Part shown: positions 27,884 through 36,672 of the stretch, piece after piece
Numbering within the stretch: position 1 is the stretch's first letter
How the letters are laid out: each line of letters starts with the position of its first letter
DNA from: Reichenbachiella sp. 5M10
Lineage (GTDB): Bacteria; Bacteroidota; Bacteroidia; Cytophagales; Cyclobacteriaceae
Length of the DNA stretch: 64,000 nt
Direction: 5' to 3'
Assembly (NCBI RefSeq): GCF_002742335.1
Contig: NZ_MDGR01000007.1
Location: forward strand, 4,282,501-4,346,500
Position numbers and translations under genes: made by a program
The notes under the pieces: model-generated
Told to the model about the DNA's origin: nothing
What the model saw: the letters and a program-made list of their open reading frames with translations, nothing else
Database searches by the model: none

Positions 27884-29332
27884 ATGATGAAGTCAACCTA
27901 TCTTTTATTTGCTCTCTGTATATTTTTGATTGGACAATCAGTCCAGTTGTTGGGCCAGGATGCCCACTATTGGACGGAGCAGTTTGGAAATAAGTCTATG
28001 CTCCTTGGAGGAAATGTCATCGGTAGTGTCGATGATTTGGGAGCGACGTTTTACAATCCGGCGCGTTTGGCCTTGCAAGATGACCCCAAATTTTTGATCA
28101 GTGCGAAGGCTTACCAACTCAGCACGCTACGTGTCAAGGATGGTGTACAAAAGGCAGACCTTAACGAGTCTACCTTTGGAGATGCTCCGACTTTGGCTGC
28201 CGGGAGTTTCAAAGTACCTTTTATGCCTAAGCATAAGTTTGCTTATGCGTTCTTGTCGAGACAGCAAGTCAATTACAGTTTGGGGACGAGGTCTGAACTG
28301 ACCTATGAGTACAATGATACTTGGCCCGGAGAAGAAACACTGTATGTAGATTTCAATGTCAACAAAACCATCAAAGACGAATGGATGGGAGGTAGCTGGG
28401 CCTATGCGTTGAATGAACGATGGAGTGTGGGTGCCTCTGGCTTTGCTTCGATCCTCAACCAAAGTCGTACCTATCAGCTCTTTGAGGATGGGTTGAGCAG
28501 CGATTCTTCTGCTGTGGCATCATATGAGAGGACTCGAATCAAAAAGTACAGTTTTACGAGTGCGGTTTTCAAATTGGGAGTGAACTATGAAAGCAAGAAT
28601 TTCAGTGCAGGGCTCACCGTCACGACTCCATATTTGGTAGTGCGCAAGAGTGGAAAGGTCGACTATGATGAAGTATTGGCAGGTTTTGATTTGGACGAAG
28701 ACGGAGACATCGATAACGATGCACGATTGATCAAAAACACGACCAGTGATGTGGATGTCAATTATAAAACACCTTTTTCTATAGGGGTGGGTTCTGCCTA
28801 CGATTTTGGCCCAGTCAAACTCCATGTCAGTGCAGAATGGTTTGATAAGGTCAGCCGATATGCGGTGATGACCCCTGCTCCATTTTATGCACAAAAGGTC
28901 CCAGACTATTTGTTGTCTGCATCCGGTCCTCTGGAGATCAAGGATCGGCTTTATGATGAGCGCCATTCGGTGATCAATTGGGGCTTTGGCGTGGAGTTGA
29001 GTTTGGTCAAAAAGGTTAAGGGCTTTTTGAGTATGTCTTCGGATTATTCTACACTTCCTGAGACAGGGCCAATTGCGGACGGTTTGCCTACTGATAATTT
29101 CACCAATTCAATCTTCACAGCAAACATATTCCATTATGGAGGAGGATTTATGCTCAATTTTGACAAGATCGAACTGACCATGGGGACGACCTATTCGAGG
29201 GGGACACAGACGATTGGCAAGATAGTCAACCTACCTGGAGATGATACCAATCCTGAAGTGGCTGTAGATGTGCTTTGGGAGCGATGGAGGTTTTTAGTAG
29301 GGTTTTCTTTGCCGTTTTATAAGTTTGGTTGA
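27884..29332 (+). CDS. FadL/OmpP1-like outer membrane barrel
   Basis: A 482-residue protein with a signal peptide (ends LLGQ). The N-terminal hatch-like motif GNKSMLLGGNVIGSVDDLGATFYNPARLAL is typical of the OmpP1/FadL/TodX family, which carries hydrophobic compounds across the outer membrane. Alternating amphipathic strands fill the rest, ending WRFLVGFSLPFYKFG. An Asp-rich loop (DLDEDGDIDNDA) is a possible Ca2+ site. Co-directional with the preceding repeat protein. Confidence 0.82.
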   Translation: MMKSTYLLFALCIFLIGQSVQLLGQDAHYWTEQFGNKSMLLGGNVIGSVDDLGATFYNPARLALQDDPKFLISAKAYQLSTLRVKDGVQKADLNESTFGDAPTLAAGSFKVPFMPKHKFAYAFLSRQQVNYSLGTRSELTYEYNDTWPGEETLYVDFNVNKTIKDEWMGGSWAYALNERWSVGASGFASILNQSRTYQLFEDGLSSDSSAVASYERTRIKKYSFTSAVFKLGVNYESKNFSAGLTVTTPYLVVRKSGKVDYDEVLAGFDLDEDGDIDNDARLIKNTTSDVDVNYKTPFSIGVGSAYDFGPVKLHVSAEWFDKVSRYAVMTPAPFYAQKVPDYLLSASGPLEIKDRLYDERHSVINWGFGVELSLVKKVKGFLSMSSDYSTLPETGPIADGLPTDNFTNSIFTANIFHYGGGFMLNFDKIELTMGTTYSRGTQTIGKIVNLPGDDTNPEVAVDVLWERWRFLVGFSLPFYKFG

Positions 29333-29346
29333 CTATAAGGTAAAGA

Positions 29347-29377
29347 GATAGCATGCAGTCGTCTACCGCATGCTATC
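29347..29377. terminator. Hairpin between convergent FadL-like and RND genes
   Basis: A perfect 10-bp stem, GATAGCATGC paired with GCATGCTATC around an 11-base loop, lies in the 67-base gap between convergent stops. No strong T tract on either side, so a bidirectional terminator is likely but not certain. Confidence 0.6.
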
Positions 29378-29399
29378 GTGAAAGAAATAGTGAACCTGG

Positions 29400-32300
29400 T
29401 TAAGCGGGTTCGGCGCTTTTTACTGAACTTGAAGTAGTTGTTTTTGTTTTGGATTGTACCCATGCCGTGGCTTTGTCTGCGATCTCGAAGGCTACAGGGA
29501 CAAGATAGATCGTCAGGCAGAGAGAGGACATCAATCCACCGATGAGCACCCAAGCCATGGCGTTTTTCCACTCGGCACCAGCACCTGCGGCGATTGCAAT
29601 CGGAATCATCGCAATCACCATGGCGATGGTTGTCATCAAGATTGGCCTCAATCGATCGTTGCCTGCTTGTACGACAGCATCACGAGTGGATAGGCCATCT
29701 CCTTTGAGCTTGATGGCAAAGTCCACAATCAGAATAGCATTTTTGGCGACAAGCCCTAGGAGCATAATCATACCTAGGATGGTGAATATACTCATCGTCG
29801 AGACTGACAAACCTAGGGCAAGCATCGCACCGATCACGGCTACAGGTATGGAAAGTAGTACCACGAGCGGGTAGACGAAATTGTCATAGAGTGCGACTAA
29901 GATGAAGTAGATCAGCAATAGAGAAATGCCAAAAGCACCACCTAACGCACCGAAACTTTCCTCTTGGTTTTTGACATCTCCACCCCATACGAAACTTACG
30001 GTGTCAGGAAAATCAGCAGCCGCCATTTGTTGTTGGATAGACTGGGTGACATTGCCGACCGGTACTCCCAGTGCAAAGGCTGTAACGCCGACTGATTTGA
30101 TTCTATCTTTTCGTTCCAGCATAGAGGCTGATGCACTTTGATTCACTTCGGCAAACTGACTCAGGGTGATTAGCTGACCTTTGGTGTTGATGAAAGGAAT
30201 CTGCTTGACATCCTCGGCATTTTTGCGATCAAACTTGGTGAGTTGTACCATGATGGGGTATTCTAGACCGTCCTCTCGGTACTCATTGTCGTCATTGCCT
30301 TGAAGCGAATTTTGTAGCGTAGCACCGACTGTGGCGACATCTAGTCCGAGCATGGAGAGTTTGTCCCGATCGATTTTGATTTCTACTTCGGGCACGCCGG
30401 TTTCTACGGATACATTGACGTCATTGGCTCCTGGTGTATGTTCGATCATATCTTTGACGCGATGCGCTACCTCTATCACTTCGTCGTAGTTTTCGCCTAC
30501 GACAGATACGTCGATTGGTGCAGTCCCCATGTTGACCATGCCTACCAACGAAACACCTACTTTGACACCTGCATATTGCGCTCTGATTTGGTTCATTGTT
30601 TCGATCATATATGCCTCAGTGTTCACATTTTTGAATTGTTCTTGATCCAATATGACATTGAGCTCAGACTTGTAGGGGTCTCCGAGTCCCGTGCCTCCGA
30701 TTCCAGAAGAGGGCCCGCCGACGTTGGTCAAGATCATCTTGACCTCTGGTTTGGAGGCGATCCAGTTTTCAATTTTACGAGTACGGAGATTATTGGCTTC
30801 TATACTGGTGACTTTGCTGTATTCGAGGTTGAGTTTGAATTCACCTTTGTCTCCAGATGAGAAAGTCTCTGATCCGATCACTCCGAGACTTCCGATCCAT
30901 CCTGTCATACCAAATAGAGCGAGGAGGATAGCAAAGAGTACCCATTTTTTGTTCATGATCCATTTCAGGGAATTGTTGTATCCATCGTTGATCCAGGTCA
31001 GTCCTGATTCGAATTGGATCAAGATCCATTGAAATGGGTTTTTTGGATTGAGGTGGGTGATTTTAGAAAATTTAGACATCAGCCATGGAATCAACGTGAA
31101 AGAGACCAAGAGACTGAACAAGGTCGCTACAACGATCGTCCACGAAAACTGGCGGAAAATATCTGCGACAAAGGACTCGACCATGGTCACAGGGATAAAC
31201 ACGATGACAATCACCAAAGTAATAGACACTGCTGTCAATCCAATCTCTGCGATACCATCGATGGCAGCTTTTTTGGGAGACTTGCCCATTTCCATGTGTC
31301 GGTAGATGTTTTCCAACACTACAATCGAGTCGTCTACGAGGATACCAATCACGAGGGACATGGCGAGCAGGGTCATGAGATTGAATGTGTATCCCATGGC
31401 GAACATAAAGGCAACTGTCGCAAGTAAGGACGCTGGCACAGCGATCATGACGATCAGTGCGTTTCTAAAACTGTGTAAGAAGAGCAGCATCACTACCGCA
31501 ACGAGTATAATGGCGATCTCTAAGTCGTGAAGGACGGCATTGACCGCTTCGAGGGTGAATTCTGCGTCGTTTTGTGCGACGGCAAAGTGGAGGTCCTGTT
31601 TGTCGTAATGCACTTCTAGTTCTTCGAGTTTGGCGAGTACGGATTCGGATACTTCTACCGTGTTTGCATCTCCTTGTTTTTTGATGCGAAGTAGGATGGC
31701 ACTTTTTCCATTGAGTCGGGCGATACTTTCGGCATCTGCTATGTCGTCGGTGACTCTTGCGAGGTCTTTGAGCCGTACGGTTCCGCCGTCTTCGGTGGTC
31801 GAGACGATGAGCTCTCGGATTTCCTCTACATTGGCGAATTTGCCCGAGATCCGTACCGTCACCGCTTCTCCGTTTCCTTTGACTTTCCCTGTAGGGAAAT
31901 CCAAATTGGCATAAGAGATCGATCGAGTGACCTGCAGTAGGGACAAATTGTAGTACGTAAGTTTTTCGGGATCTACGCTCACGCTGATGGTGCGCTGCTC
32001 TCCTCCTAGTATGTCTATCGATGCGACTCCTTTGAGCTGCTGGAGCTGAGGGATGAGTTTGTCATCCATCTGGGCATAGAAGTACTTGCCGTCCATGTTG
32101 GAAGTCGCACTGATCTGCAAGATGGGCAGATCGTTGGGCGAGATTTTGGAGATCGATGGGTTCTCTGCATCGTCTGGTAGATCACTGATGACGTTGTTGA
32201 TTTCACGTTGTGCATCTTGCATCATCAGGTCTAGATCTGTTCCACTTTTGAAGTTGACAATCACGATCGAGGCGCTCTCGACGGACTTGGAATTGATCTC

Positions 32301-32534
32301 ATCGAGATTGTCCAATTCGGAGATGGCGTCTTCTATTTTTTTGGAGACCGAGGACTCTACTTCTGAGGGTGCCGCTCCAGGATAGATGGTCGTGATCGTC
32401 AAGGTAGGGCGAGACATCTCTGGGAGGAGTTCATAGCCGATTTTGTTGAATGACAAAAGCCCCGCGATCGACGTGAGCAAAAAGATCACGAGGATGAATG
32501 ACGGTCTTTTGATCGAAAATTCTGCAATATTCAT
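29400..32534 (-). CDS. RND-family efflux pump inner-membrane permease
   Basis: A 1044-residue proton-driven transporter of the HAE1/AcrB type. It begins MNIAEFSIKRPSFILVIFLL, a standard RND start. The TM4 proton-relay pair lies in GILVDDSIVVLENIYRHME and the TM10 Lys in LGLVAKNAILIVDFAI. Two large periplasmic porter regions separate the helix bundles. It exports hydrophobic or amphipathic compounds with the adaptor and TolC protein encoded just upstream; the substrate is unknown. Fourth gene of the tetR-tolC-adaptor-RND operon, 22 bases after the adaptor. Confidence 0.96.
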   Translation of the reverse strand: MNIAEFSIKRPSFILVIFLLTSIAGLLSFNKIGYELLPEMSRPTLTITTIYPGAAPSEVESSVSKKIEDAISELDNLDEINSKSVESASIVIVNFKSGTDLDLMMQDAQREINNVISDLPDDAENPSISKISPNDLPILQISATSNMDGKYFYAQMDDKLIPQLQQLKGVASIDILGGEQRTISVSVDPEKLTYYNLSLLQVTRSISYANLDFPTGKVKGNGEAVTVRISGKFANVEEIRELIVSTTEDGGTVRLKDLARVTDDIADAESIARLNGKSAILLRIKKQGDANTVEVSESVLAKLEELEVHYDKQDLHFAVAQNDAEFTLEAVNAVLHDLEIAIILVAVVMLLFLHSFRNALIVMIAVPASLLATVAFMFAMGYTFNLMTLLAMSLVIGILVDDSIVVLENIYRHMEMGKSPKKAAIDGIAEIGLTAVSITLVIVIVFIPVTMVESFVADIFRQFSWTIVVATLFSLLVSFTLIPWLMSKFSKITHLNPKNPFQWILIQFESGLTWINDGYNNSLKWIMNKKWVLFAILLALFGMTGWIGSLGVIGSETFSSGDKGEFKLNLEYSKVTSIEANNLRTRKIENWIASKPEVKMILTNVGGPSSGIGGTGLGDPYKSELNVILDQEQFKNVNTEAYMIETMNQIRAQYAGVKVGVSLVGMVNMGTAPIDVSVVGENYDEVIEVAHRVKDMIEHTPGANDVNVSVETGVPEVEIKIDRDKLSMLGLDVATVGATLQNSLQGNDDNEYREDGLEYPIMVQLTKFDRKNAEDVKQIPFINTKGQLITLSQFAEVNQSASASMLERKDRIKSVGVTAFALGVPVGNVTQSIQQQMAAADFPDTVSFVWGGDVKNQEESFGALGGAFGISLLLIYFILVALYDNFVYPLVVLLSIPVAVIGAMLALGLSVSTMSIFTILGMIMLLGLVAKNAILIVDFAIKLKGDGLSTRDAVVQAGNDRLRPILMTTIAMVIAMIPIAIAAGAGAEWKNAMAWVLIGGLMSSLCLTIYLVPVAFEIADKATAWVQSKTKTTTSSSVKSAEPA

Positions 32535-32556
32535 GTTTCAGTATTTTGAGTTATGA

Positions 32557-33627
32557 TTAGTAGGATACTTCGACACCATCGCTCAAGTTGATTTGACCGT
32601 TGGTTACTACTATATCGTCTAGGGTGAGGCCTTCTTTGACTTCTATTTTTTGCTCAGAGGTCATGCCGACTTTGATGGGTTGGAGGATGGCTTTGCCTTC
32701 TATGATTTTGTAGACTTTGGCGTCTTTGGAGGAACCCATCATGGCGGTCGCTGGGATGGTGTGACTTGTGCCGTGAGGGTGGCTTGTATGCTCTATCCAT
32801 CCATACATCCCTGATTTGATCGGGTATTCTGTTGTGTTTTGGATTTTGACTTGTACGTCAAACTTGTGTGCTTCGTCTGCTTGATCACTGACCATAGTGA
32901 TGGTACCCGTATAGGAATGTGTAGGGTATACATCGGATTTGACCGTCACTTGCTTGCCTTTTTCAAAATCCATTACTTGATCTTCGGGTACACTGATGAC
33001 GAGTTTGAGATGGGAGATGTCTATGAGTGACCCGAGTGATCTGCCCGGAGCGAGTACTGACCCTACATCAAAGGTGCGCGTAGCTAGAGTACCAGCGAAG
33101 GGAGCTTTGATTTTGGTGTTGCGGAGTTGTTTGTTGAGCAATTTGAGATTGCTCTCTGCGCTGGCCAGTTGTAAGCTTGCTTTCTCCAGATTGATTTTGG
33201 CTACTGCGTTGTTGTCTGTTAGTTTTTGGTACCTATCGTATTCGCGTTTGGCATCTTCGTAGGCAGCGGTTGCTGCGATGAGCTGAAAACGTATTTGTTC
33301 AGAATCCACGGTAGCGATTAATCCATTTTTGGGCAGTTGGTTTCCTTCTTGGGCAGAGATGGCCAGTACTTCTCCCTGTGTTTGAGAGGTGATGGTGATG
33401 GCTCTGTTGGCCTCAAAGGTTCCCAAGTATCTTCTCGTTTCTTCCAGTTGGGTGTCTTCTACTTTGGCGATTTTGACGGGCACTTTGATCGAGAAGTCCC
33501 GAGTATACACGCGTGCTTTGACTTCTTCAGCGTTGCCTAGTAGCGAATAGATGGTCCACCCTCCGAGTAGTGTGACTGCCGCTATTGCGACGATGATTTT
33601 GCTTGTTTTAGATTTTTGGATTTCCAT
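32557..33627 (-). CDS. RND efflux periplasmic adaptor (membrane fusion protein)
   Basis: A 356-residue protein with an N-terminal membrane anchor, a lipoyl-like half ITITSQTQGEVLAISAQEGNQLPKNGLIATVD, an alpha-hairpin around residues 115-165, the returning lipoyl half TKIKAPFAGTLATRTFDVGSVL, and beta-barrel and membrane-proximal domains. It bridges the inner-membrane pump and the TolC-type channel. Located 28 bases after tolC and 22 before the pump. Confidence 0.94.
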   Translation of the reverse strand: MEIQKSKTSKIIVAIAAVTLLGGWTIYSLLGNAEEVKARVYTRDFSIKVPVKIAKVEDTQLEETRRYLGTFEANRAITITSQTQGEVLAISAQEGNQLPKNGLIATVDSEQIRFQLIAATAAYEDAKREYDRYQKLTDNNAVAKINLEKASLQLASAESNLKLLNKQLRNTKIKAPFAGTLATRTFDVGSVLAPGRSLGSLIDISHLKLVISVPEDQVMDFEKGKQVTVKSDVYPTHSYTGTITMVSDQADEAHKFDVQVKIQNTTEYPIKSGMYGWIEHTSHPHGTSHTIPATAMMGSSKDAKVYKIIEGKAILQPIKVGMTSEQKIEVKEGLTLDDIVVTNGQINLSDGVEVSY

Positions 33628-33655
33628 TTCTATATGATTGACTTGATGATGAGAC

Positions 33656-34978
33656 TTAATTGTAGTGGGTTAATAGATGACCTTCTGCTTTGGCTAGGTC
33701 TAGTTTGGCTTGCTGGAGGCGTACCCATGAATTGAGATAGTTGGTTTGTGCTTCTGTGAGTTCATTTTCTGATTCGATGATCTCCTGCACCCCCACGACT
33801 CCTTCACTGTACTGCATCTGGATGTTTTGGTAGATGTTGGTAGCGAGCTCCATGGACTGTTTTTGATTGGCAACCTCACGTTGGTGGACTTTGAGCTTAG
33901 AGAGGGCATTGATCCTTTCGTTTTCAATGCTTCTCTGGGTCATTTCCAATTGTGCGTTGAGTTGTTTCATTTCTATTTTCTTTTGTGTTTTTTGAGAGCT
34001 CTTGACCATGCCGTCAAATAACATCCAGTTCAGTTTGAGCCCCACGTAGCTAAAGTCATAGTGCTCGTAGTAGTTTTCGGACTGGTCACCATAGCCCATC
34101 ACTCCATAGGATGCGACAGCCGATAGGTGTGGCAGGTAGCCTGAGTTGATCTGCTTCTCTTGTAGATCTAGGACTTCTTTTTGTTTGTTGAGTAGTTGTA
34201 CTTCACTACGGTTTTCGTAGTGGAAAGCATCCTGAAAACTGAGTGCAGATAAATCTGGGTTCAGCTGATGTTCGATCGTCAATCCTTCGTCGGTATCCAT
34301 ATTGAGCAGGAGTTTGAGGGAGTTGATCAAATAGATGTAATCAGCCTGTAGTGTAGCGGTATGGTTGTCCAAGCTGGACTTGTTGATGACGAGTCGATCT
34401 ACATCGGTCGTATTGACTAATCCGCTCTGCATCATCATGCGCGTAGAAGCAATGAGTGTATCGAGTGATTGACTGTTGTCTTCCAGCATTTCGATTTGTT
34501 TGGCAACTACCTGTGCATTGTAGTAGGTAGATGCTACCCGAAACGTGATATTTTCCTTGGTCTGTACGTATTGGATTTCTCCCATTTCGTTGATGGTCTG
34601 GGCCGCTTTGATGCCAACGTTGAGACTAGGGTCGAAAATTACCTGTTCCAGTTGCAGTGCGTAGGTGGACTGATGTGGCGTACCGAAACTTGCAGCGGCA
34701 TACCCTTCTGCCCCTGGACTGAAGGCACTTGACGGGATCACCGTGGTGGGTAGCTGGGTATATAGGTCATACTCTGCCCCGAAACCTAATTTTGGTAGTG
34801 CAGCGCGTTTCACTTCTTTGACCTGCTCATCATAGAGCAACTGGTCGTAGCGGCTGTTTCCTATTTCTAGGTTTTGCTCCAGAGCAAGGCTTACACATTC
34901 GTCAAGTGTGTAGACTTTTTGCGCGTGACTTAGCAGTGGCGTCAGTAGCATAATAAATGTTGCAATGTTGATTTTCAT
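33656..34978 (-). CDS. TolC-family outer membrane efflux channel
   Basis: A 440-residue exported protein (signal peptide ends SHAQ) with the two-fold OEP repeat: YTLDECVSLALEQNLEIGNSRYDQLL at the start and long amphipathic helices rich in Gln, Glu and Leu. The end is NELTEAQTNYLNSWVRLQQAKLDLAKAEGHLL. It is the outer-membrane duct of this tripartite pump. An operator-like palindrome ends 12 bases before its ATG. Confidence 0.94.
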   Translation of the reverse strand: MKINIATFIMLLTPLLSHAQKVYTLDECVSLALEQNLEIGNSRYDQLLYDEQVKEVKRAALPKLGFGAEYDLYTQLPTTVIPSSAFSPGAEGYAAASFGTPHQSTYALQLEQVIFDPSLNVGIKAAQTINEMGEIQYVQTKENITFRVASTYYNAQVVAKQIEMLEDNSQSLDTLIASTRMMMQSGLVNTTDVDRLVINKSSLDNHTATLQADYIYLINSLKLLLNMDTDEGLTIEHQLNPDLSALSFQDAFHYENRSEVQLLNKQKEVLDLQEKQINSGYLPHLSAVASYGVMGYGDQSENYYEHYDFSYVGLKLNWMLFDGMVKSSQKTQKKIEMKQLNAQLEMTQRSIENERINALSKLKVHQREVANQKQSMELATNIYQNIQMQYSEGVVGVQEIIESENELTEAQTNYLNSWVRLQQAKLDLAKAEGHLLTHYN

Positions 34979-34990
34979 TTTGATTAATTG

Positions 34991-35010
34991 TTTTAAACGT
35001 TTGTTTAACT
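34991..35010 (-). promoter_or_regulatory. TetR-type operator copy 2, upstream of tolC
   Basis: TTTTAAACG-TT-TGTTTAACT has the same 9-2-9 layout as the palindrome upstream of tetR (TTTTAAACA-AG-TGTTTAAAA), with 15 of 18 half-site positions identical. It lies between the tetR stop and the tolC start. A weak promoter match (TTG-N18-TATTCCTG, minus strand, 35039-35011) ends at its edge. It probably lets the regulator also control tolC-adaptor-RND directly. Confidence 0.65.
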
Positions 35011-35030
35011 CAGGAATAAATTTTTTTAGA

Positions 35031-35669
35031 TCATGACAAGGGTTTCAAAAATGCTTCCATGATGCTGAGCGTGGTGGCTTTCCAGTGTGGTTCGTAGCTT
35101 TCATAGCTTTCAAATCCAGCCGCTGCTAGTTTTCCTGTTTTCGTCAGTATTTTTTTGGAGATAATAGGAAAGACAATCATAGAAAATAGGGCCATCTGAA
35201 AGTCAATGGCTTTGATGGGTCGAATCTTGCCGCTGTGATAATCTAAGTCTAAGGTCGCTTGTAGCTGCTGTGTTTCTATTGCCGCTTGCTCTTTGTTGAG
35301 GTCAGAGAGCATGTCGAGCAGATTTGAGTTATAGTGTGTCTCGCTAAGTATGAATATGGGTAAGCCTTGATCATTGTTGATTTGATGGTTGAGCCGATCG
35401 ATGTATGTTTTGATACGGTCTAGTAAGTCGCGTGAGGTATCGTTGAGGATGCTCAGTCCGTCTTTGGTATAGGATCTGAATTTCTCCTCGAAAATGGACA
35501 GAAATAGCTTCTCTTTGCTTCTGAAATAATAATTGACGAGTGCGACGTTTACCTCGGCCTTTTCGGCTACTTTTCGCATGGTTGTCCCTTTCATACCTAG
35601 CTCTGAAAACAGCTCACGTGCTGCTTCTTTGATTTTTATTTCGGTGCTATCGAGTGATTCTTGGGACAT
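35031..35669 (-). CDS. TetR/AcrR-family repressor of the efflux operon
   Basis: A 212-residue regulator with an N-terminal helix-turn-helix: IKEAARELFSELGMKGTTMRKVAEKAEVNVALVNYYFRSKEKLFLSIFEEKF, the classical TetR DNA-binding region. A helical ligand/dimer domain follows. It is first in the operon, with tolC 52 bases downstream. A perfect palindrome covers the -33 element of its own promoter and a second copy precedes tolC, so it most likely represses itself and the pump until a substrate binds. The inducer is unknown. Confidence 0.94.
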   Translation of the reverse strand: MSQESLDSTEIKIKEAARELFSELGMKGTTMRKVAEKAEVNVALVNYYFRSKEKLFLSIFEEKFRSYTKDGLSILNDTSRDLLDRIKTYIDRLNHQINNDQGLPIFILSETHYNSNLLDMLSDLNKEQAAIETQQLQATLDLDYHSGKIRPIKAIDFQMALFSMIVFPIISKKILTKTGKLAAAGFESYESYEPHWKATTLSIMEAFLKPLS

Positions 35670-35685
35670 AGTATCTATTGGACAG

Positions 35686-35716
35686 CAAACGTAATTTGAA
35701 TGTTTGTTTTAAACAA
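35686..35716 (-). promoter_or_regulatory. Promoter of the tetR-efflux operon
   Basis: On the minus strand TTG (35716-35714), a 20-base spacer and a perfect TACGTTTG (35693-35686) match the Bacteroidota TTG-N19/21-TAnnTTTG consensus. The -33 TTG lies inside the palindrome at 35707-35726. The tetR ATG is 16 bases beyond the -7 element. Confidence 0.8.
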
Positions 35717-35726
35717 GTGTTTAAAA
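35707..35726. promoter_or_regulatory. TetR-type operator copy 1 (perfect palindrome)
   Basis: TTTTAAACA-AG-TGTTTAAAA is a perfect 9-bp inverted repeat around two bases. It overlaps the -33 element of the tetR promoter, an arrangement that would block RNA polymerase when bound. Confidence 0.8.
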
Positions 35727-35754
35727 TTATTTTTATAGATAATTTTTTACGAAG

Positions 35755-36447
35755 CTAGTTGAGCGTATAGCTGAGCCGTATTCGTATGATGTTGTCGTTG
35801 AGGCCATAGTCGTAATCTGTCACTCGCACAGTTTGCCAGATGTAGTGGAGGCCTATTTTGAATCGTTTAGTGATTTTGTTGCCCAAGACTGCCTCCCAGC
35901 GGTGCTGGCTTCCTAGTGAGTATTGTATACTGTTGGTGAGGGTTACAAAGGTCTCCCATGTGAGCTCTGCATAGAAGTTTTCTTTGCCGAAGAGGGTGAA
36001 ATTTGGTGGGGCTAGACTTAAGCGGTAGCGCATTCGAGTTTGGTTTTCTTTGTTTTCGTTGATATAGAAAAAGCGCTCCTCAAATCGTAGGCGGTGGTTG
36101 AATTTTAGGATTTTGGTATTGGGCCAAAAGAGCATGGCTTCTTGAGCAAAACGAAGTTCATTGAGGTTCGAGGATTCGGTATTGAAGGTTTGAAAATTAG
36201 AAATCGCGAAGCAGAGATTGTACAAGGAATTGTTGGACCACTTGATCGTAGGTCTGTAGTACATTTGATGAAATTTGTAGTCGCCCATTGAGGTTCGGTA
36301 GCCAAAGTCCCCTCCTACCTTGGTGTTTTCCCCCAGTTTGTACCATAGCGTCAGGTCTGTCCAGCCTTGGTGTCGGGTGAAGATCTTTTGGCCCCAGCAA
36401 AATTGAGAAAGGAATAAGAAGGCGAAGAGAGTGAATATTGGTTTCAT
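35755..36447 (-). CDS. DUF2490-family outer membrane protein
   Basis: About 230 residues from the ATG at 36447 (MKPIFTLFAFLFLSQFCWGQ, a signal peptide). The rest is a short beta-barrel pattern with W-x-D-L-x-L-W-Y-K near the start, and the family-like R-x-R-x-E-x-R-F (HRLRFEERFF) and M-R-Y-R-L. It ends IIRIRLSYTLN. DUF2490 proteins are small outer-membrane barrels of unknown role. An in-frame start at 36483 would add 12 non-signal residues. It lies upstream of the tetR promoter and is not obviously part of the efflux operon. Confidence 0.8.
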   Translation of the reverse strand: MKPIFTLFAFLFLSQFCWGQKIFTRHQGWTDLTLWYKLGENTKVGGDFGYRTSMGDYKFHQMYYRPTIKWSNNSLYNLCFAISNFQTFNTESSNLNELRFAQEAMLFWPNTKILKFNHRLRFEERFFYINENKENQTRMRYRLSLAPPNFTLFGKENFYAELTWETFVTLTNSIQYSLGSQHRWEAVLGNKITKRFKIGLHYIWQTVRVTDYDYGLNDNIIRIRLSYTLN

Positions 36448-36672
36448 TGGGCTAAAACTATCACTCTCTTGGTTAAAATGCACTTCTTGCTGTGCTTTCC
36501 TTCAAAAAAACTCCAATAGTGCGATTTGGATGGGAGCAATGCTTGGCTCAGGGTGCGTGAGTTTTGGCACTCTACTTGTGTGAAACTACACGGCTTATGG
36601 AAACTCATTCACTGCTTAAAAAGAAGGACATCTATGATCAATTTGCTTTATTTGACAGTAGAAATTAAAGTA

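Noticed and set aside
29600-31914. Many plus-strand ORFs opposite the RND pump gene
   Set aside because: They are antisense shadows of a well-supported RND coding sequence.
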